Source of the DNA: Spirosoma fluviale
GTDB lineage: Bacteria; Bacteroidota; Bacteroidia; Cytophagales; Spirosomataceae
Direction of reading: 5' to 3'
DNA: 64,000 nt
Assembly: GCA_945901025.1 (NCBI GenBank)
Contig: CAMDJW010000007.1
Location: 54,786-118,785, forward strand
The translations under genes were made by a program, and so were the position numbers. Of this stretch, positions 36,685-46,068 are shown piece by piece (within the stretch, counting starts at the first letter, position 1; each line of letters starts with the position of its first letter). The notes beneath the pieces were generated by a model. The model worked only from the letters and a program-made list of their open reading frames with translations. It was not told where the DNA came from and made no database searches.

Positions 36685-37836
36685 ATGAAAAAAATCAATC
36701 TTTTGGGCTTACTAACAGCCCTCATTCATTTTTCTTTCCTTAGTTTTTCACAAAATTCAAATAAACCCATGGCATTAATTTCGTCCAAACCCTTTGGCAA
36801 AACCCCTTCAGGAGAGTCCGTAACTCTATTTACCATGAAAAATGCTTCTGGAATGGAAGTTCAAATCATGAATTATGGAGGTATCATTACTAAAATTTTA
36901 ACTCCCGATAAAAATGGTACCGTCGAAGATGTGGTGTTAGGTTTTGAAACGTTAGATGAATACATCAAAGAAAATCCGTTTTTTGGTGCATCCGTAGGCC
37001 GATATGGTAATAGAATTGCCAAAGGAAAATTTACCTTGGATGGCGTTGGATACCAATTACCTCTTAACAATAATGGAAATTCCCTACATGGAGGTTTAAA
37101 AGGATTTGACAAAAAGGTTTGGCAAGTGATTTCATCTGGCGAAACGGCAGAAGGCCCTAAACTTGTTATGAAATATATATCCACCGACATGGAAGAAGGC
37201 TTCCCAGGAAACCTAACGGTTCATTTGTCTTATATCTTAACGGCTAAAAATGAATTGTCGATTGAATTTTCTGCGACGACCGATAAAGCAACGGTGATCA
37301 ACCTTTGTAATCATAGTTATTTCAACTTGAGTGGAAATGGCAAAAGAAATATTTTAGCGCATACCATGCAATTAAATGCCCCGAAGCTCGTTGCCGTGGA
37401 TAATCTATTAATCCCGACCGGTGAATTAATCCCAGTCGCAGGAACGCCGTTCGATTTTTTAACGCCCCAAGTGATTGGTAGTAGAATTGATCAAACCGAT
37501 AATGAGCAAATTAAAAGAGGCGGCGGATACGACCATTGTTTTGCTTTTGATAAACCTATGGGAAAATTTGCGGTGGTTGCCATTGCGCATGATCCTGTAT
37601 CTGGCCGTAGCTTAGAAGCGTCAACAACCGAACCTGGAGTTCAACTGTATACAGGTAATTTTCTAGACGGGCACTTGAAAGGAAAAAATGGAGCTGTTTA
37701 TGGAAAAAGATCTGGTTTTTGTCTTGAGACCCAGCACTATCCAGATTCTCCGAACCAACCAAGCTTCCCGAGCACTGTGTTGAGGCCAGGAAATCATTAT
37801 ACGACTAAAACCAATTATAAGTTTTTCATTCAGTAA
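36685..37836 (+). CDS. galM: Aldose 1-epimerase, exported
   Basis: Mutarotase converting beta- and alpha-anomers of galactose or glucose. 383 residues with a signal peptide (cleavage near FLSFSQN, residue 23), so it works outside the cytoplasm, as in many Bacteroidota. Motifs: MNYGGIITKILTPDKNG, GRYGNRIAKGKFTLDG, NNGNSLHGGLKGFDKKVW with substrate His, NLCNHSYFNLSGNG with the catalytic acid His, DHCF and FCLETQHYPDSPNQPSFPS with the catalytic Glu. Between its stop and the toxin gene at 38025 I see no gene. Confidence 0.95.
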   Translation: MKKINLLGLLTALIHFSFLSFSQNSNKPMALISSKPFGKTPSGESVTLFTMKNASGMEVQIMNYGGIITKILTPDKNGTVEDVVLGFETLDEYIKENPFFGASVGRYGNRIAKGKFTLDGVGYQLPLNNNGNSLHGGLKGFDKKVWQVISSGETAEGPKLVMKYISTDMEEGFPGNLTVHLSYILTAKNELSIEFSATTDKATVINLCNHSYFNLSGNGKRNILAHTMQLNAPKLVAVDNLLIPTGELIPVAGTPFDFLTPQVIGSRIDQTDNEQIKRGGGYDHCFAFDKPMGKFAVVAIAHDPVSGRSLEASTTEPGVQLYTGNFLDGHLKGKNGAVYGKRSGFCLETQHYPDSPNQPSFPSTVLRPGNHYTTKTNYKFFIQ

Positions 37837-38024
37837 AAATCAAAAGATTTACTCGCCTTTATGATTCGATTGACAGCGATCCTAAATTTGATCAATTTTA
37901 TGACTAGAAGTTTCTAAATGGAATTTTGTTCGATGAAAGCACGCCCTTGTACTTGACTATTTGCCGCGCGCTTTTAGATATTTCGTTTTAAATCTTACCA
38001 TGCCTAGCAAATCACAAACTCTGA

Positions 38025-38291
38025 TTAAGGAAAAGTTTTATAGATATCCTTGCGGTGTTCGAAGATGACAAAGTTGACAGTATCATTTTCTAATTTAAGG
38101 CCGATTCTATAATCACCGACTCTTAATCGATAATATATTTCGAAACCTGCTAACTTTTTAATATTTTTTAGTTCCGAAATAGATTCAGCTAACTCTACTT
38201 GAATAATGGAATTGTAAATTGAATTTTTGAGAGACTTATTTTTGAGTTTTTCAAGTTCCTTCAAAAAGGTCTTTTTAAAATCAACCTTCAT
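38025..38291 (-). CDS. RelE/ParE-family toxin of a toxin-antitoxin pair
   Basis: 88 residues with the RelE/ParE layout: two N-terminal helices (FKKTFLKELEKLKNKSLKNS), then IKKLAGFEIYYRLRVGDYRIGLKL and VIFEHRKDIYKTFP. The LRVGDYRI strand and HRKDIYK end are hallmarks of RelE-type fold toxins, which cleave mRNA on the ribosome or poison gyrase. It overlaps the antitoxin gene by 4 bases and is downstream of it. Confidence 0.9.
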   Translation of the reverse strand: MKVDFKKTFLKELEKLKNKSLKNSIYNSIIQVELAESISELKNIKKLAGFEIYYRLRVGDYRIGLKLENDTVNFVIFEHRKDIYKTFP

Positions 38292-38485
38292 TTACCTAAG
38301 GCTTTCATGACTTCCCTGCGACTGACATTCGGGGTTTTCATACCTACTTCAATTTTTTGAGCGAATCGCCAATCTTCTATTTCAGCGCTTGTTAAAGCTT
38401 TGGCTGACATTCCTAATTTCTTTGCTAGACCAATTAGAAAAGCAATGTCGGACTTCTTTTCCACATTAATTAGTACGGCTTCCAT
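38288..38485 (-). CDS. Antitoxin partner of the RelE/ParE-type toxin
   Basis: 65 residues. It starts MEAVLINVEKKSDIAFLIGLAKKLGMSAK and ends KTPNVSRREVMKALGK. Such short proteins next to RelE/ParE toxins in Bacteroidota neutralise the toxin through a C-terminal helix. A DNA-binding fold is not obvious. It precedes the toxin with a 4-base overlap, the standard arrangement, and has its own promoter. Confidence 0.82.
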   Translation of the reverse strand: MEAVLINVEKKSDIAFLIGLAKKLGMSAKALTSAEIEDWRFAQKIEVGMKTPNVSRREVMKALGK

Positions 38486-38504
38486 GACACATTTGTTTGA
38501 ATTT

Positions 38505-38536
38505 CAAACTTACAAATTAATTCTGAGGAAGTCAAA
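38505..38536 (-). promoter_or_regulatory. Promoter of the toxin-antitoxin operon
   Basis: Minus strand TTTG at 38536-38533, 20-base spacer, TAAGTTTG at 38512-38505. Leader of about 14 bases. The remaining gap to mazG (up to 38717) shows no gene. Confidence 0.65.
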
Positions 38537-38717
38537 GCAATGTTGGATTTGAAACAAAGCAAACAGGGAATTCGGCGACCAGCTAGCTAACCAAGAAGAT
38601 TGATACTTTACTACATTTGATGTGCCTTGAAATCTAATCCCTTATCTCAATTCTAGCCCGAAAAAACTTATCATTTAAGGTGGTTTAAGCGGGCCCACTA
38701 GAAAATTTTAAAATCTT

Positions 38718-39503
38718 TTATAATTTTTTTGCCTCCTCCCAATACACATCCATCTCAGCTAAGGTCATTTCAGACAATGCTTTTCCTATTTCTGCGGCTC
38801 TTTTTTCAAGGTGCTGAAATCGTTTGATGAATTTTCGATTGGTCCGTTCCACCGCCGTTTCCGGATTTAAGTCGATAAACCTTGCAAAATTTACTAGGCT
38901 GAAAATAAGATCGCCGAGTTCCCCTTCCGCTTCCATTCGATCCGCTTCTGCTAAATCTTTGCCCACAAAGGTTTCCTTGAATTCCCCTAGTTCCTCCTCC
39001 ACCTTTTCCCACACTTGCTCTTTTTTCTCCCAATCAAAACCTGCACCCCGAGCTTTTTCCTGAATGCGCATGGCCTTAACTAAAGCCGGCAGGGAATTTG
39101 GCACACCCCCTAAAATCGATTTGTTTCCCTCTTTTAATTTTAACGTTTCCCAATTAGCTTTCACCTGCTCCTCGGTATCAGCCACCACATCCCCGTAAAT
39201 ATGAGGATGGCGCGAAATCAATTTTTCACATAAGCTATTCAACGAATCCGTCACGTCAAAAACACCCGTTTCGGAGCCAATTTTTGCATAGAAAACCAAA
39301 TGCAAAAATAAATCACCTACCTCTTTTTTGACTTCATTTAAATCGCCTTGAAGGACCGCCTCAGATAATTCATACGTTTCCTCGATCGTCAAATGACGCA
39401 ACGTATCCATCGTTTGTTTTTTATCCCAAGGGCACTTTTCCCTCAAGTCATCCATCATACAAAGCAATCGATCAAAGGCCTCAGCCGCCTGTGGGTATCT
39501 CAT
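38718..39503 (-). CDS. mazG: Nucleoside triphosphate pyrophosphohydrolase MazG
   Basis: Hydrolyses NTPs to NMPs and pyrophosphate as house-cleaning or stress control. 261 residues with two all-alpha NTP-PPase domains. The first (about 20-110) has the metal motif EETYELSEAVLQ...EVGDLFLHLV; the second (about 150-235) has WEKVEEELGEF...EGELGDLIFSLV. The CPWDKKQTMDTLRHLTIEE start is typical. It begins 3 bases after the GH16 gene, so it is likely co-transcribed with an unrelated secreted enzyme. It is not part of the toxin-antitoxin pair. Confidence 0.95.
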   Translation of the reverse strand: MRYPQAAEAFDRLLCMMDDLREKCPWDKKQTMDTLRHLTIEETYELSEAVLQGDLNEVKKEVGDLFLHLVFYAKIGSETGVFDVTDSLNSLCEKLISRHPHIYGDVVADTEEQVKANWETLKLKEGNKSILGGVPNSLPALVKAMRIQEKARGAGFDWEKKEQVWEKVEEELGEFKETFVGKDLAEADRMEAEGELGDLIFSLVNFARFIDLNPETAVERTNRKFIKRFQHLEKRAAEIGKALSEMTLAEMDVYWEEAKKL

Positions 39504-39506
39504 AAT

Positions 39507-40373
39507 TTATGGATTTAAGCCGTAAACACGGACATAATCAAAGACAAATTTATTAGGGAATATCGAATCGTCTACCCCCTTTTGGCCACCCCAATTTCCT
39601 CCTATCGCTAAGTTTAATAAGATGTGTTGCTTTTTATCAAATGGCCACTCTTCCCAACCTTTGCCCGAATTTTCAAAATAAAAGTATTGTTTCCCATCAA
39701 TGTAGGCTTGGATCGTTTTTGGAGTCCACTCAATCGAATACACATGAAAAGCCGTATCAAAATCATCCACTTTGGTCGTCGACGTTTTCTGTGTTCCGAT
39801 CACATGGTTAAACGCTTTTGTATGAACTGAAAAATGCATGACGGTCGGGTCAAAACCCACATGCTCCAAGATATCAATCTCCCCATTGTCCGGCCAATAC
39901 TGCCCACCATAATCCGACTGACTCGCCAAGGTCCAAATCGCTGGCCAATTGCCCCGTCCCACAGGAACTTTAGCGCGAACCTCTACTTTACCATATAAAA
40001 AATCTTTTTTACCCTTTGAAACGATGCGGGCTGAAGTATAATTCTTTCCGCCGAAATTTTCTTTTTTGGCTTCGATCGTTAGTAATCCATTTTCGATATG
40101 TACATTATCTTTGTCGGCCTCCGTATAATATTGCAATTCATTGTTACCCCAACCCGAACCTCCGACATCATAAGACCAAATTTTAGAATCCGGCAATCCC
40201 GGTGTGTCAAATTCATCTGCCCAAATAGGGCTTGCCGTAAAAGTATAGACCTTGGGCGCTGAAACTATTGGCGCGGGAGCTGGTTGGCTTAAAGGAAGTT
40301 TCTCTTCGGCCGACTGACAAGCCAAGGAGATCGAGATAAATATCCCAGCTGTAAGTAAAAATCTTTTTCCCAT
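39507..40373 (-). CDS. Glycoside hydrolase family 16 lipoprotein (laminarinase-like)
   Basis: 288 residues. Lipobox ISLAC with Cys19, followed by a Pro/Ala-rich linker, then the GH16 jelly roll (about 48-288). The catalytic motif GEIDILEHVG gives nucleophile E165, D167 and acid/base E170. WNNELQYYT-like WGNNELQYYTE and YSIEWTPKTIQAYIDG are family markers. It probably cleaves beta-1,3- or mixed-linked glucans at the outer membrane. A minus-strand TATTTTTG element lies at 40398-40391. Confidence 0.93.
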   Translation of the reverse strand: MGKRFLLTAGIFISISLACQSAEEKLPLSQPAPAPIVSAPKVYTFTASPIWADEFDTPGLPDSKIWSYDVGGSGWGNNELQYYTEADKDNVHIENGLLTIEAKKENFGGKNYTSARIVSKGKKDFLYGKVEVRAKVPVGRGNWPAIWTLASQSDYGGQYWPDNGEIDILEHVGFDPTVMHFSVHTKAFNHVIGTQKTSTTKVDDFDTAFHVYSIEWTPKTIQAYIDGKQYFYFENSGKGWEEWPFDKKQHILLNLAIGGNWGGQKGVDDSIFPNKFVFDYVRVYGLNP

Positions 40374-40390
40374 CGTGAATTATTTTGAAT

Positions 40391-40398
40391 CAAAAATA
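40391..40398 (-). promoter_or_regulatory. Predicted -7 element of the GH16-mazG unit
   Basis: TATTTTTG on the minus strand (TAnnTTTG), 17 bases upstream of the GH16 start. No -33 TTG at standard spacing. Confidence 0.4.
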
Positions 40399-40466
40399 GT
40401 TAGAATCAAAGTTAATCCCTATCCCAACAAATTTTAATTCCGTAATTTAACGTCAAATATTTTTAC

Positions 40467-42488
40467 ATGGATTTCAAACTTACTTCTGCTTATAGTCCTA
40501 CCGGCGATCAACCCACCGCGATAAGCCAATTAGTGGAGGGAATTGCCAAAAATGAACAGGCGCAAACATTGCTGGGCGTCACGGGATCAGGCAAGACGTT
40601 TACCATTGCAAACGTAATTCAGCAAATCAATAGGCCTACGTTAATATTAAGCCATAATAAAACCTTGGCTGCCCAATTGTATGGAGAGTTCAAATCCTTT
40701 TTCCCAGAAAATGCGGTGGAGTATTTTATCTCGTATTATGACTATTACCAACCCGAAGCATTTATTGCCTCCACCGGGACTTACATAGAAAAAGATTTAT
40801 CCATCAATCAAGAAATTGAGAAATTACGACTTGCCACAACGTCTTCGTTGATGTCCGGCCGAAGAGACATTATCGTTGTCGCTTCTGTCTCTTGTATTTA
40901 TGGCATGGGAAATCCAGATGAATACCGGAATTCGATTTTAAGGATAGGCGTCGGCGAAGTGATTTCCAGAAATCAGTTTTTGTTTCGCTTAGTGGAGATT
41001 TTATATGCGCGTACAGAAGGGGAATTTTTAAGAGGGACCTTTAGGGTAAAAGGAGACACGGTTGATATATTTTTAGCCTATGCAGATTTCGGGTATCGAA
41101 TCATCTTTTTTGGGGATGAGATTGAGCAAATCCATCGGATAGATCCATGGACTGGAAAGAAAATTTCCACCGAAACGTTGATTGCTATTTTCCCAGCGAA
41201 TTTATTTGTGACAGGAAGGGAGACATTGAATCAAGCTATTTCATTTATCCAAGAAGATTTGGTTAAACAGATCTCCTATTTTGGAAAAGAGGGCCGACTA
41301 ACGGAAGCTGAACGCATTAAGCAGCGGACGGAATTTGATTTAGAGATGATGCGGGAATTGGGATATTGCTCAGGCATTGAAAATTACTCCCGCTATTTTG
41401 ATCAGAGAAAACCGGGCCAAAGACCCTTTTGTTTATTAGACTTTTTCCCAGATGATTTCTTAATGGTCGTCGACGAAAGCCATGCCACCATGCCACAGAT
41501 CAGAGCGATGTGGGGAGGCGATCGATCAAGGAAAGAATCGTTGGTGGAATATGGATTTAGGTTGCCTTCCGCGATGGACAATCGGCCCTTAACTTTTCAA
41601 GAATTTGAAGATGTCATTGGCCAAACCATTTTTGTTTCTGCTACGCCTTCCGATTATGAGTTGAGGCGTTCAGAGGGTGTGGTGGTGGAGCAAGTGATTA
41701 GGCCAACAGGCCTTTTGGACCCGTTGATTGAGGTAAGGCCAACGAAAAATCAAATCGACGATTTGTTGGACGAGATACATGGCCGGATAAAAAGTCAGGA
41801 GCGGGTGTTGATTACTACTTTAACGAAGCGAATGGCGGAAGAATTGTCGAAATACTTAGACCGAGTGGGCATTAAATGCCGTTATATTCATTCCGAAATC
41901 AAATCGCTGGAGCGCGTTGAAATATTGAGGGAGTTAAGGTTGGGCGTTTTTGACGTATTAGTGGGGGTCAACTTACTACGAGAGGGCCTAGATTTACCTG
42001 AAGTTTCTTTGGTTGCCATCATGGACGCCGACAAAGAAGGCTTCTTGCGTGACATACGATCATTAATTCAAACGATCGGTCGGGCCGCGAGAAATGAAAA
42101 TGGAAAAGTGCTTATGTATGCGGATCGAATGACGGGCTCGATGACCAATGCCATCTCGGAAACCAATCGGAGAAGGGCCATCCAAATGGCCTATAATGAA
42201 GCGCATGGGATTACCCCAAAAACCATTTGGCGCAGTCATGAGGAAATTATGGAGCAAACTTCCATAGCCGATCGGATGACAAGGCCTACAAAATCGTATG
42301 GACTCAATCCAGAGGAGCGCTTGCAAGTGGCGGATCCGCTGCTTCAATATATGTCAAAGAAGGAATTAGGAAAGCAGTTGGAATCCGTCCGCAAAGAAAT
42401 GGAAAAAGCAGCCAGAGAATTGGATTTCCCGTTAGCTGCTAAATTAAGAGACGAGATGAATGCCATCGAAAAAATGGCTTTAAAATAA
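40467..42488 (+). CDS. uvrB: Excinuclease ABC subunit B
   Basis: Damage-verifying helicase of nucleotide excision repair, 673 residues. Walker A GVTGSGKT at 37-44, the beta-hairpin region YYDYYQPEAFIASTGTYIEKD, Walker B LMVVDESHATMPQI, helicase motif VSATPSDYELRRS, motif V GVNLLREGLDLPEVSLVAI, motif VI QTIGRAARN, and the C-terminal UVR coiled coil (about 630-668) that binds UvrC. UvrA and UvrC genes are elsewhere. Confidence 0.97.
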   Translation: MDFKLTSAYSPTGDQPTAISQLVEGIAKNEQAQTLLGVTGSGKTFTIANVIQQINRPTLILSHNKTLAAQLYGEFKSFFPENAVEYFISYYDYYQPEAFIASTGTYIEKDLSINQEIEKLRLATTSSLMSGRRDIIVVASVSCIYGMGNPDEYRNSILRIGVGEVISRNQFLFRLVEILYARTEGEFLRGTFRVKGDTVDIFLAYADFGYRIIFFGDEIEQIHRIDPWTGKKISTETLIAIFPANLFVTGRETLNQAISFIQEDLVKQISYFGKEGRLTEAERIKQRTEFDLEMMRELGYCSGIENYSRYFDQRKPGQRPFCLLDFFPDDFLMVVDESHATMPQIRAMWGGDRSRKESLVEYGFRLPSAMDNRPLTFQEFEDVIGQTIFVSATPSDYELRRSEGVVVEQVIRPTGLLDPLIEVRPTKNQIDDLLDEIHGRIKSQERVLITTLTKRMAEELSKYLDRVGIKCRYIHSEIKSLERVEILRELRLGVFDVLVGVNLLREGLDLPEVSLVAIMDADKEGFLRDIRSLIQTIGRAARNENGKVLMYADRMTGSMTNAISETNRRRAIQMAYNEAHGITPKTIWRSHEEIMEQTSIADRMTRPTKSYGLNPEERLQVADPLLQYMSKKELGKQLESVRKEMEKAARELDFPLAAKLRDEMNAIEKMALK

Positions 42489-42489
42489 A

Positions 42490-42524
42490 ATGGGTTAAGA
42501 TTTTAGCCCTAACCCATCTTATTT
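42490..42524. terminator. Bidirectional terminator between uvrB and pdhA
   Basis: ATGGGTTA (42490-42497) pairs with TAACCCAT (42510-42517), 12-base loop, flanked by A- and T-rich runs. It serves both converging genes. Confidence 0.7.
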
Positions 42525-43549
42525 TATTCCTCGATAAAAGGATAATTCTCTTCTACATAAACGTCCTTGTAAGCCTCTGATTTATCAGGGAAAGGAGACG
42601 CCTCTGCAAAGTCCACAGACTCTTGAACGAGCACCTTAATTTTTTCGTCAATTTTATCTAAATCCGCTTGGGATAAAATATTATTTGTCAAGATTGTATG
42701 CTTTACCTGCTCGATAGGATCACGATCCTTATACGATTCTACTTCGTCCTTTGAACGATATTTTTGTGGATCAGACATCGAATGCCCACGGTAACGATAT
42801 GTTCTAAACTCTAAAAAAGTAGGTCCTTCACCGGCACGTGCACGAGCTGCTGCTCTTGAAACTGCCTCATGAACTAACTCGACATTCATCGCATCCACAG
42901 GCTCAGAAGGCATATCGTATGCTTCGCCTATCGTATACAAATCGGTCACATTGGAAGTTCTGGAAACGGAGGTTCCCATGGCATACCCATTATTTTCAAC
43001 TACAAATATCACGGGCAATTTCCATAACATGGCCATGTTAAAGGTCTCATGCAGGGCTCCTTGACGAACTGCACCATCCCCAAAATAACAAACCGAAAGG
43101 TTTCCTGTTTTCTTGTATTTTTCTGCAAACGCTAATCCAGCTCCCAAAGGTATTTGTGCTCCTACAATTCCATGACCTCCTACAAACCCTACGCTTTTAT
43201 CAAAAATGTGCATGGAACCTCCTTTGCCTTTTGAAGCTCCGGTGATTTTACCATAAAGTTCCGCCATGATGACGTTGGGAGACGTGCCTAAAGCCAATGG
43301 GATACCGTGGTCACGGTAAGCAGTGATGTATTTATCTCCTTCTATTAAAGCAGATTTGGACCCTGAAGAACAAGCTTCTTGGCCTATATATAAGTGACAA
43401 AAACCTTTAATTTTTTGCATTCCATACAATTGGCCGCATTTCTCTTCAAACTTACGTTGCAATTGCATTGATTCGTACCAATAGGTATAGGTCTCTTTGG
43501 AATACTTAGGTGCTTGTGTGTCTTTCTTTGCCATCGAATATTGATTCAT
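42524..43549 (-). CDS. pdhA: Pyruvate dehydrogenase E1 component, alpha subunit
   Basis: Thiamine-diphosphate enzyme that decarboxylates pyruvate in the PDH complex. 341 residues, or 336 from the second ATG at 43534 (MAKKDTQ). The ThDP-Mg motif runs from YFGDGAVRQGALHETFNMA to VENNGYAMGTSV. The E1-alpha loop RYRGHSMSDPQKYRS carries the residues that are phosphorylated in eukaryotes. The beta and E2 subunits are not beside it, an arrangement common in Bacteroidota. Confidence 0.96.
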   Translation of the reverse strand: MNQYSMAKKDTQAPKYSKETYTYWYESMQLQRKFEEKCGQLYGMQKIKGFCHLYIGQEACSSGSKSALIEGDKYITAYRDHGIPLALGTSPNVIMAELYGKITGASKGKGGSMHIFDKSVGFVGGHGIVGAQIPLGAGLAFAEKYKKTGNLSVCYFGDGAVRQGALHETFNMAMLWKLPVIFVVENNGYAMGTSVSRTSNVTDLYTIGEAYDMPSEPVDAMNVELVHEAVSRAAARARAGEGPTFLEFRTYRYRGHSMSDPQKYRSKDEVESYKDRDPIEQVKHTILTNNILSQADLDKIDEKIKVLVQESVDFAEASPFPDKSEAYKDVYVEENYPFIEE

Positions 43550-43709
43550 TTAAAATAGGGCTGTTGGAAAATACCGAATCCTATTAATCATGCGAAATTA
43601 AAACAAAACAACGTAGCTGCCAAAAATTGCTTCAAATTCCCTTGATTCCTTCCAAAAAATCACATTAAATTCTTTATTTTTACATGTTTAAGCCATTTTA
43701 TCCTCATTC

Positions 43710-44813
43710 ATGTACCTAAAATCTTTACAGGTCAAGCAATTTAAATCGTATGAGGAGGCTCAATTTGACTTCATTCCAGAAATAAACTGCATTGTGGGGG
43801 AAAATGGGATTGGAAAAACGAATCTGCTTGACGCCATTCATTTTTTATCCATGACCAAGAGTGCAAGAGGCATTGCAGATCCGCTTTGTATTCAGCATGA
43901 AAAAGACTTTTTTATGGTTCTAGGTAGCTTTATCTACCAAAAACATGTAGAATCTGGAATTCCTGAAAGTGAAACGCAAATCACTTGTGCCGTACAGAGA
44001 GGCCATAAAAAATCATTATTGAGGGATCAAAAACCGTATCCAAGATTGGCGGATCATATTGGAAATTTTCCCATCGTGTTAATGGATCCACATGACACTG
44101 ATTTAGTGAGGGAGGGAAGCGAAGAGAGGCGACGATTTTTTGATGGGATGATGTCGCAGTTAGACCAAGGTTTTTTAGAAAATTTATTGAGGTATAATCG
44201 GGTTGTGCAGCAACGAAATATCTTATTAAAACAGTTTGCTGAGAGGGGCCAAGTGGACCCTTTGCAATTAGCTATTTACCATGAACCCATGGTTGTTTTA
44301 GGAGAGCAAATTCATCAGGCAAGAATTGAATTTTTGGCTGATTTTTTACCGAGTTTCCAAATGCATTATGCGGCCTTATCGGATGATCGGGAACAAGTAA
44401 ATATCACGCTTGAATCAACTTTTATTTCGGGCGAATTCGATGCCACATTGAAAGCGGGGGAACAACAAGATTTAGCTGCGCAACGAAGTACCATTGGGAT
44501 TCATCGGGATGAATTTGCTTTTGAAATCAATGGGTTTCCGCTTAAAAAATTCGGTTCGCAAGGCCAGCAAAAAAGTTTTGTGGTGGCGATGAAATTGGCC
44601 CAATTTGACTCCCTTGTCGCTGCAAAACCAAGAAAACCTTTGTTATTGCTCGATGATATTTTCGATAAATTGGATGATCGCAGGATTCAGCGGTTAATCG
44701 AGATGATGGCACAGGATCATTTTGGCCAAGTATTTATCACGGATGCGAGACCTGAACGCACTAAAAGTCTTTTGAAGAGCTTGAAAAATCATATCCTATA
44801 CATCCCACTCTAG
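43710..44813 (+). CDS. recF: DNA replication and repair protein RecF
   Basis: SMC-like ATPase loading RecA at single-strand gaps. 367 residues. Walker A GENGIGKT at 30-37, the RecF-specific FQSYxxA-like FKSYEEAQFDF, the signature region GSQGQQKSFVVAMKLAQ, and Walker B LLLLDDIFDKLDDRR. It is not next to dnaA or dnaN. Its stop shares CTAG with the stop of the convergent glycosyltransferase gene. Confidence 0.96.
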   Translation: MYLKSLQVKQFKSYEEAQFDFIPEINCIVGENGIGKTNLLDAIHFLSMTKSARGIADPLCIQHEKDFFMVLGSFIYQKHVESGIPESETQITCAVQRGHKKSLLRDQKPYPRLADHIGNFPIVLMDPHDTDLVREGSEERRRFFDGMMSQLDQGFLENLLRYNRVVQQRNILLKQFAERGQVDPLQLAIYHEPMVVLGEQIHQARIEFLADFLPSFQMHYAALSDDREQVNITLESTFISGEFDATLKAGEQQDLAAQRSTIGIHRDEFAFEINGFPLKKFGSQGQQKSFVVAMKLAQFDSLVAAKPRKPLLLLDDIFDKLDDRRIQRLIEMMAQDHFGQVFITDARPERTKSLLKSLKNHILYIPL

Positions 44814-45976
44814 CGAATAGCCTGGTCGATGGTAGATAAAAAAGAGTTTAAGGAATTTTCCTCTGCAAGCTGCTTTAAATTATCCTCAGAATAAGAAATT
44901 CCATTTTTAATTATTGCATTTAATTCGCTAGCTACCTCGCTGACAGAAGTTGCATTCACAGTAACACCCAAATTATTTTTAGAAACTAATTCTCCAATCA
45001 TCCCTGTTTGGGTAGCAAAATTTGGTTTATTTGCCATAGCAGCCCGGATCAAAACGGAGCTCATATTGAGGAAATCTTGGTATAAGATTAGCACAACATC
45101 GCTTATTTCAAAACAAATTTGGACTTCACGAGCCGGCAAATATCCATAGCAACGAATGACCTCGAGTTCATGGACTTGGGCTAGTTTAGCTTCTATTATT
45201 TTCTCATAATATTCAGGCAAGGGGCCAGCAAGCAATAAACAAATTTTGGCGAGCGCCTCCTTGGACAAGGTTGAACATGCATCGATGAAAACCTCCATTC
45301 CTTTCCGGTCATCCAGGTATCCAAAGTTTAAAAATATCTTTTTATCCGTTGGGATTTTATAGTTATTTTTAAACTCGGCAGTCTCTGATTTTGAGATTTG
45401 AAACTGTTTTACAGGATCGCAAATGGGGATAATTTGAGTCTGCGTTTTTTGCCCTTTCATGTAGGGTACTAATGCGTGAACCAAGCAAAATAGGTTTTGG
45501 ATTTGGCCACTTTTTAAGACTTTAGAAAGCATCCACTTTTTTATTTGAGGATAAATTCCGTTGTCATTTTCGGTAAAATTCGGTCGAAAATAGATGGCTG
45601 AAACGGGGCATGGGGCTTTTTTGCCGATCCATATACCGAGTTGATAATAATCAAAATACATTAACAAAACTTGGCTCGCATTAATTTCCTTAGCGGTTTC
45701 AACAAGCAAATTCCATTCAATAATGGACCGTAAATAAATGGGTTTTGAATGGGTAGAGTTTAATTTATCCGTTGGGATAGGCAGGAATGTCACATTATCT
45801 CCCCATGGATTATCCTCTGCTTTCTGCCTGGCATTGAATTGCGATTTAAAACTTTCGCCCGTGGACACATATAATTCAACATCCTTTTTCCCGCTATAAA
45901 ATCCAATTAAATGAATTAAATAATCAGGGTGATGACCGTCTGTAATTGTATCAAAAAGAAGGATTCGGTTTTTCAA
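44810..45976 (-). CDS. Glycosyltransferase, GT-B fold
   Basis: 388 residues. The N-terminus RILLFDTITDGHHPDYLIHLIGFY has a first beta-strand and a His-rich loop as in GT-B enzymes. The C-terminal half has KKIFLNFGYLDDRKGMEVFIDA, IRCYGYLPAREVQICFEISDVVLILYQDF and MSSVLIRAAMANKPNFATQTGMIGELV, the donor-binding Rossmann part of GT4-like enzymes. The start is TTG; no ATG is found in frame near the domain start. A minus-strand TATTTTTG element at 46001-45994 supports this. Confidence 0.83.
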   Translation of the reverse strand: MKNRILLFDTITDGHHPDYLIHLIGFYSGKKDVELYVSTGESFKSQFNARQKAEDNPWGDNVTFLPIPTDKLNSTHSKPIYLRSIIEWNLLVETAKEINASQVLLMYFDYYQLGIWIGKKAPCPVSAIYFRPNFTENDNGIYPQIKKWMLSKVLKSGQIQNLFCLVHALVPYMKGQKTQTQIIPICDPVKQFQISKSETAEFKNNYKIPTDKKIFLNFGYLDDRKGMEVFIDACSTLSKEALAKICLLLAGPLPEYYEKIIEAKLAQVHELEVIRCYGYLPAREVQICFEISDVVLILYQDFLNMSSVLIRAAMANKPNFATQTGMIGELVSKNNLGVTVNATSVSEVASELNAIIKNGISYSEDNLKQLAEENSLNSFLSTIDQAIR

Positions 45977-45993
45977 AGGAAATAATTATACGA

Positions 45994-46001
45994 CAAAAAT
46001 A
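45994..46001 (-). promoter_or_regulatory. Predicted -7 element of the GT-B glycosyltransferase gene
   Basis: TATTTTTG on the minus strand, 17 bases upstream of the TTG start; very short leader. No -33 TTG at standard spacing. Confidence 0.4.
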
Positions 46002-46068
46002 CCCAAATAAAAACAAAATAAGAATACCCCTATTATTTCGAATTTCTTCTATTAAATTTACTCCCACT

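Noticed and set aside
37837..38024. Possible decayed gene between galM and the toxin gene
   Set aside because: Short open stretches exist on both strands but none reads like a known domain; left as non-coding.
38718..39503. MazG as part of the toxin-antitoxin module
   Set aside because: It lies 230 bases upstream of the antitoxin, in the same direction but with its own partner (GH16), and the toxin pair has its own promoter in between.
45946..46068. N-terminal extension of the esterase fusion
   Set aside because: It overlaps the start of the divergent glycosyltransferase gene; a normal signal peptide begins at ATG 46069.
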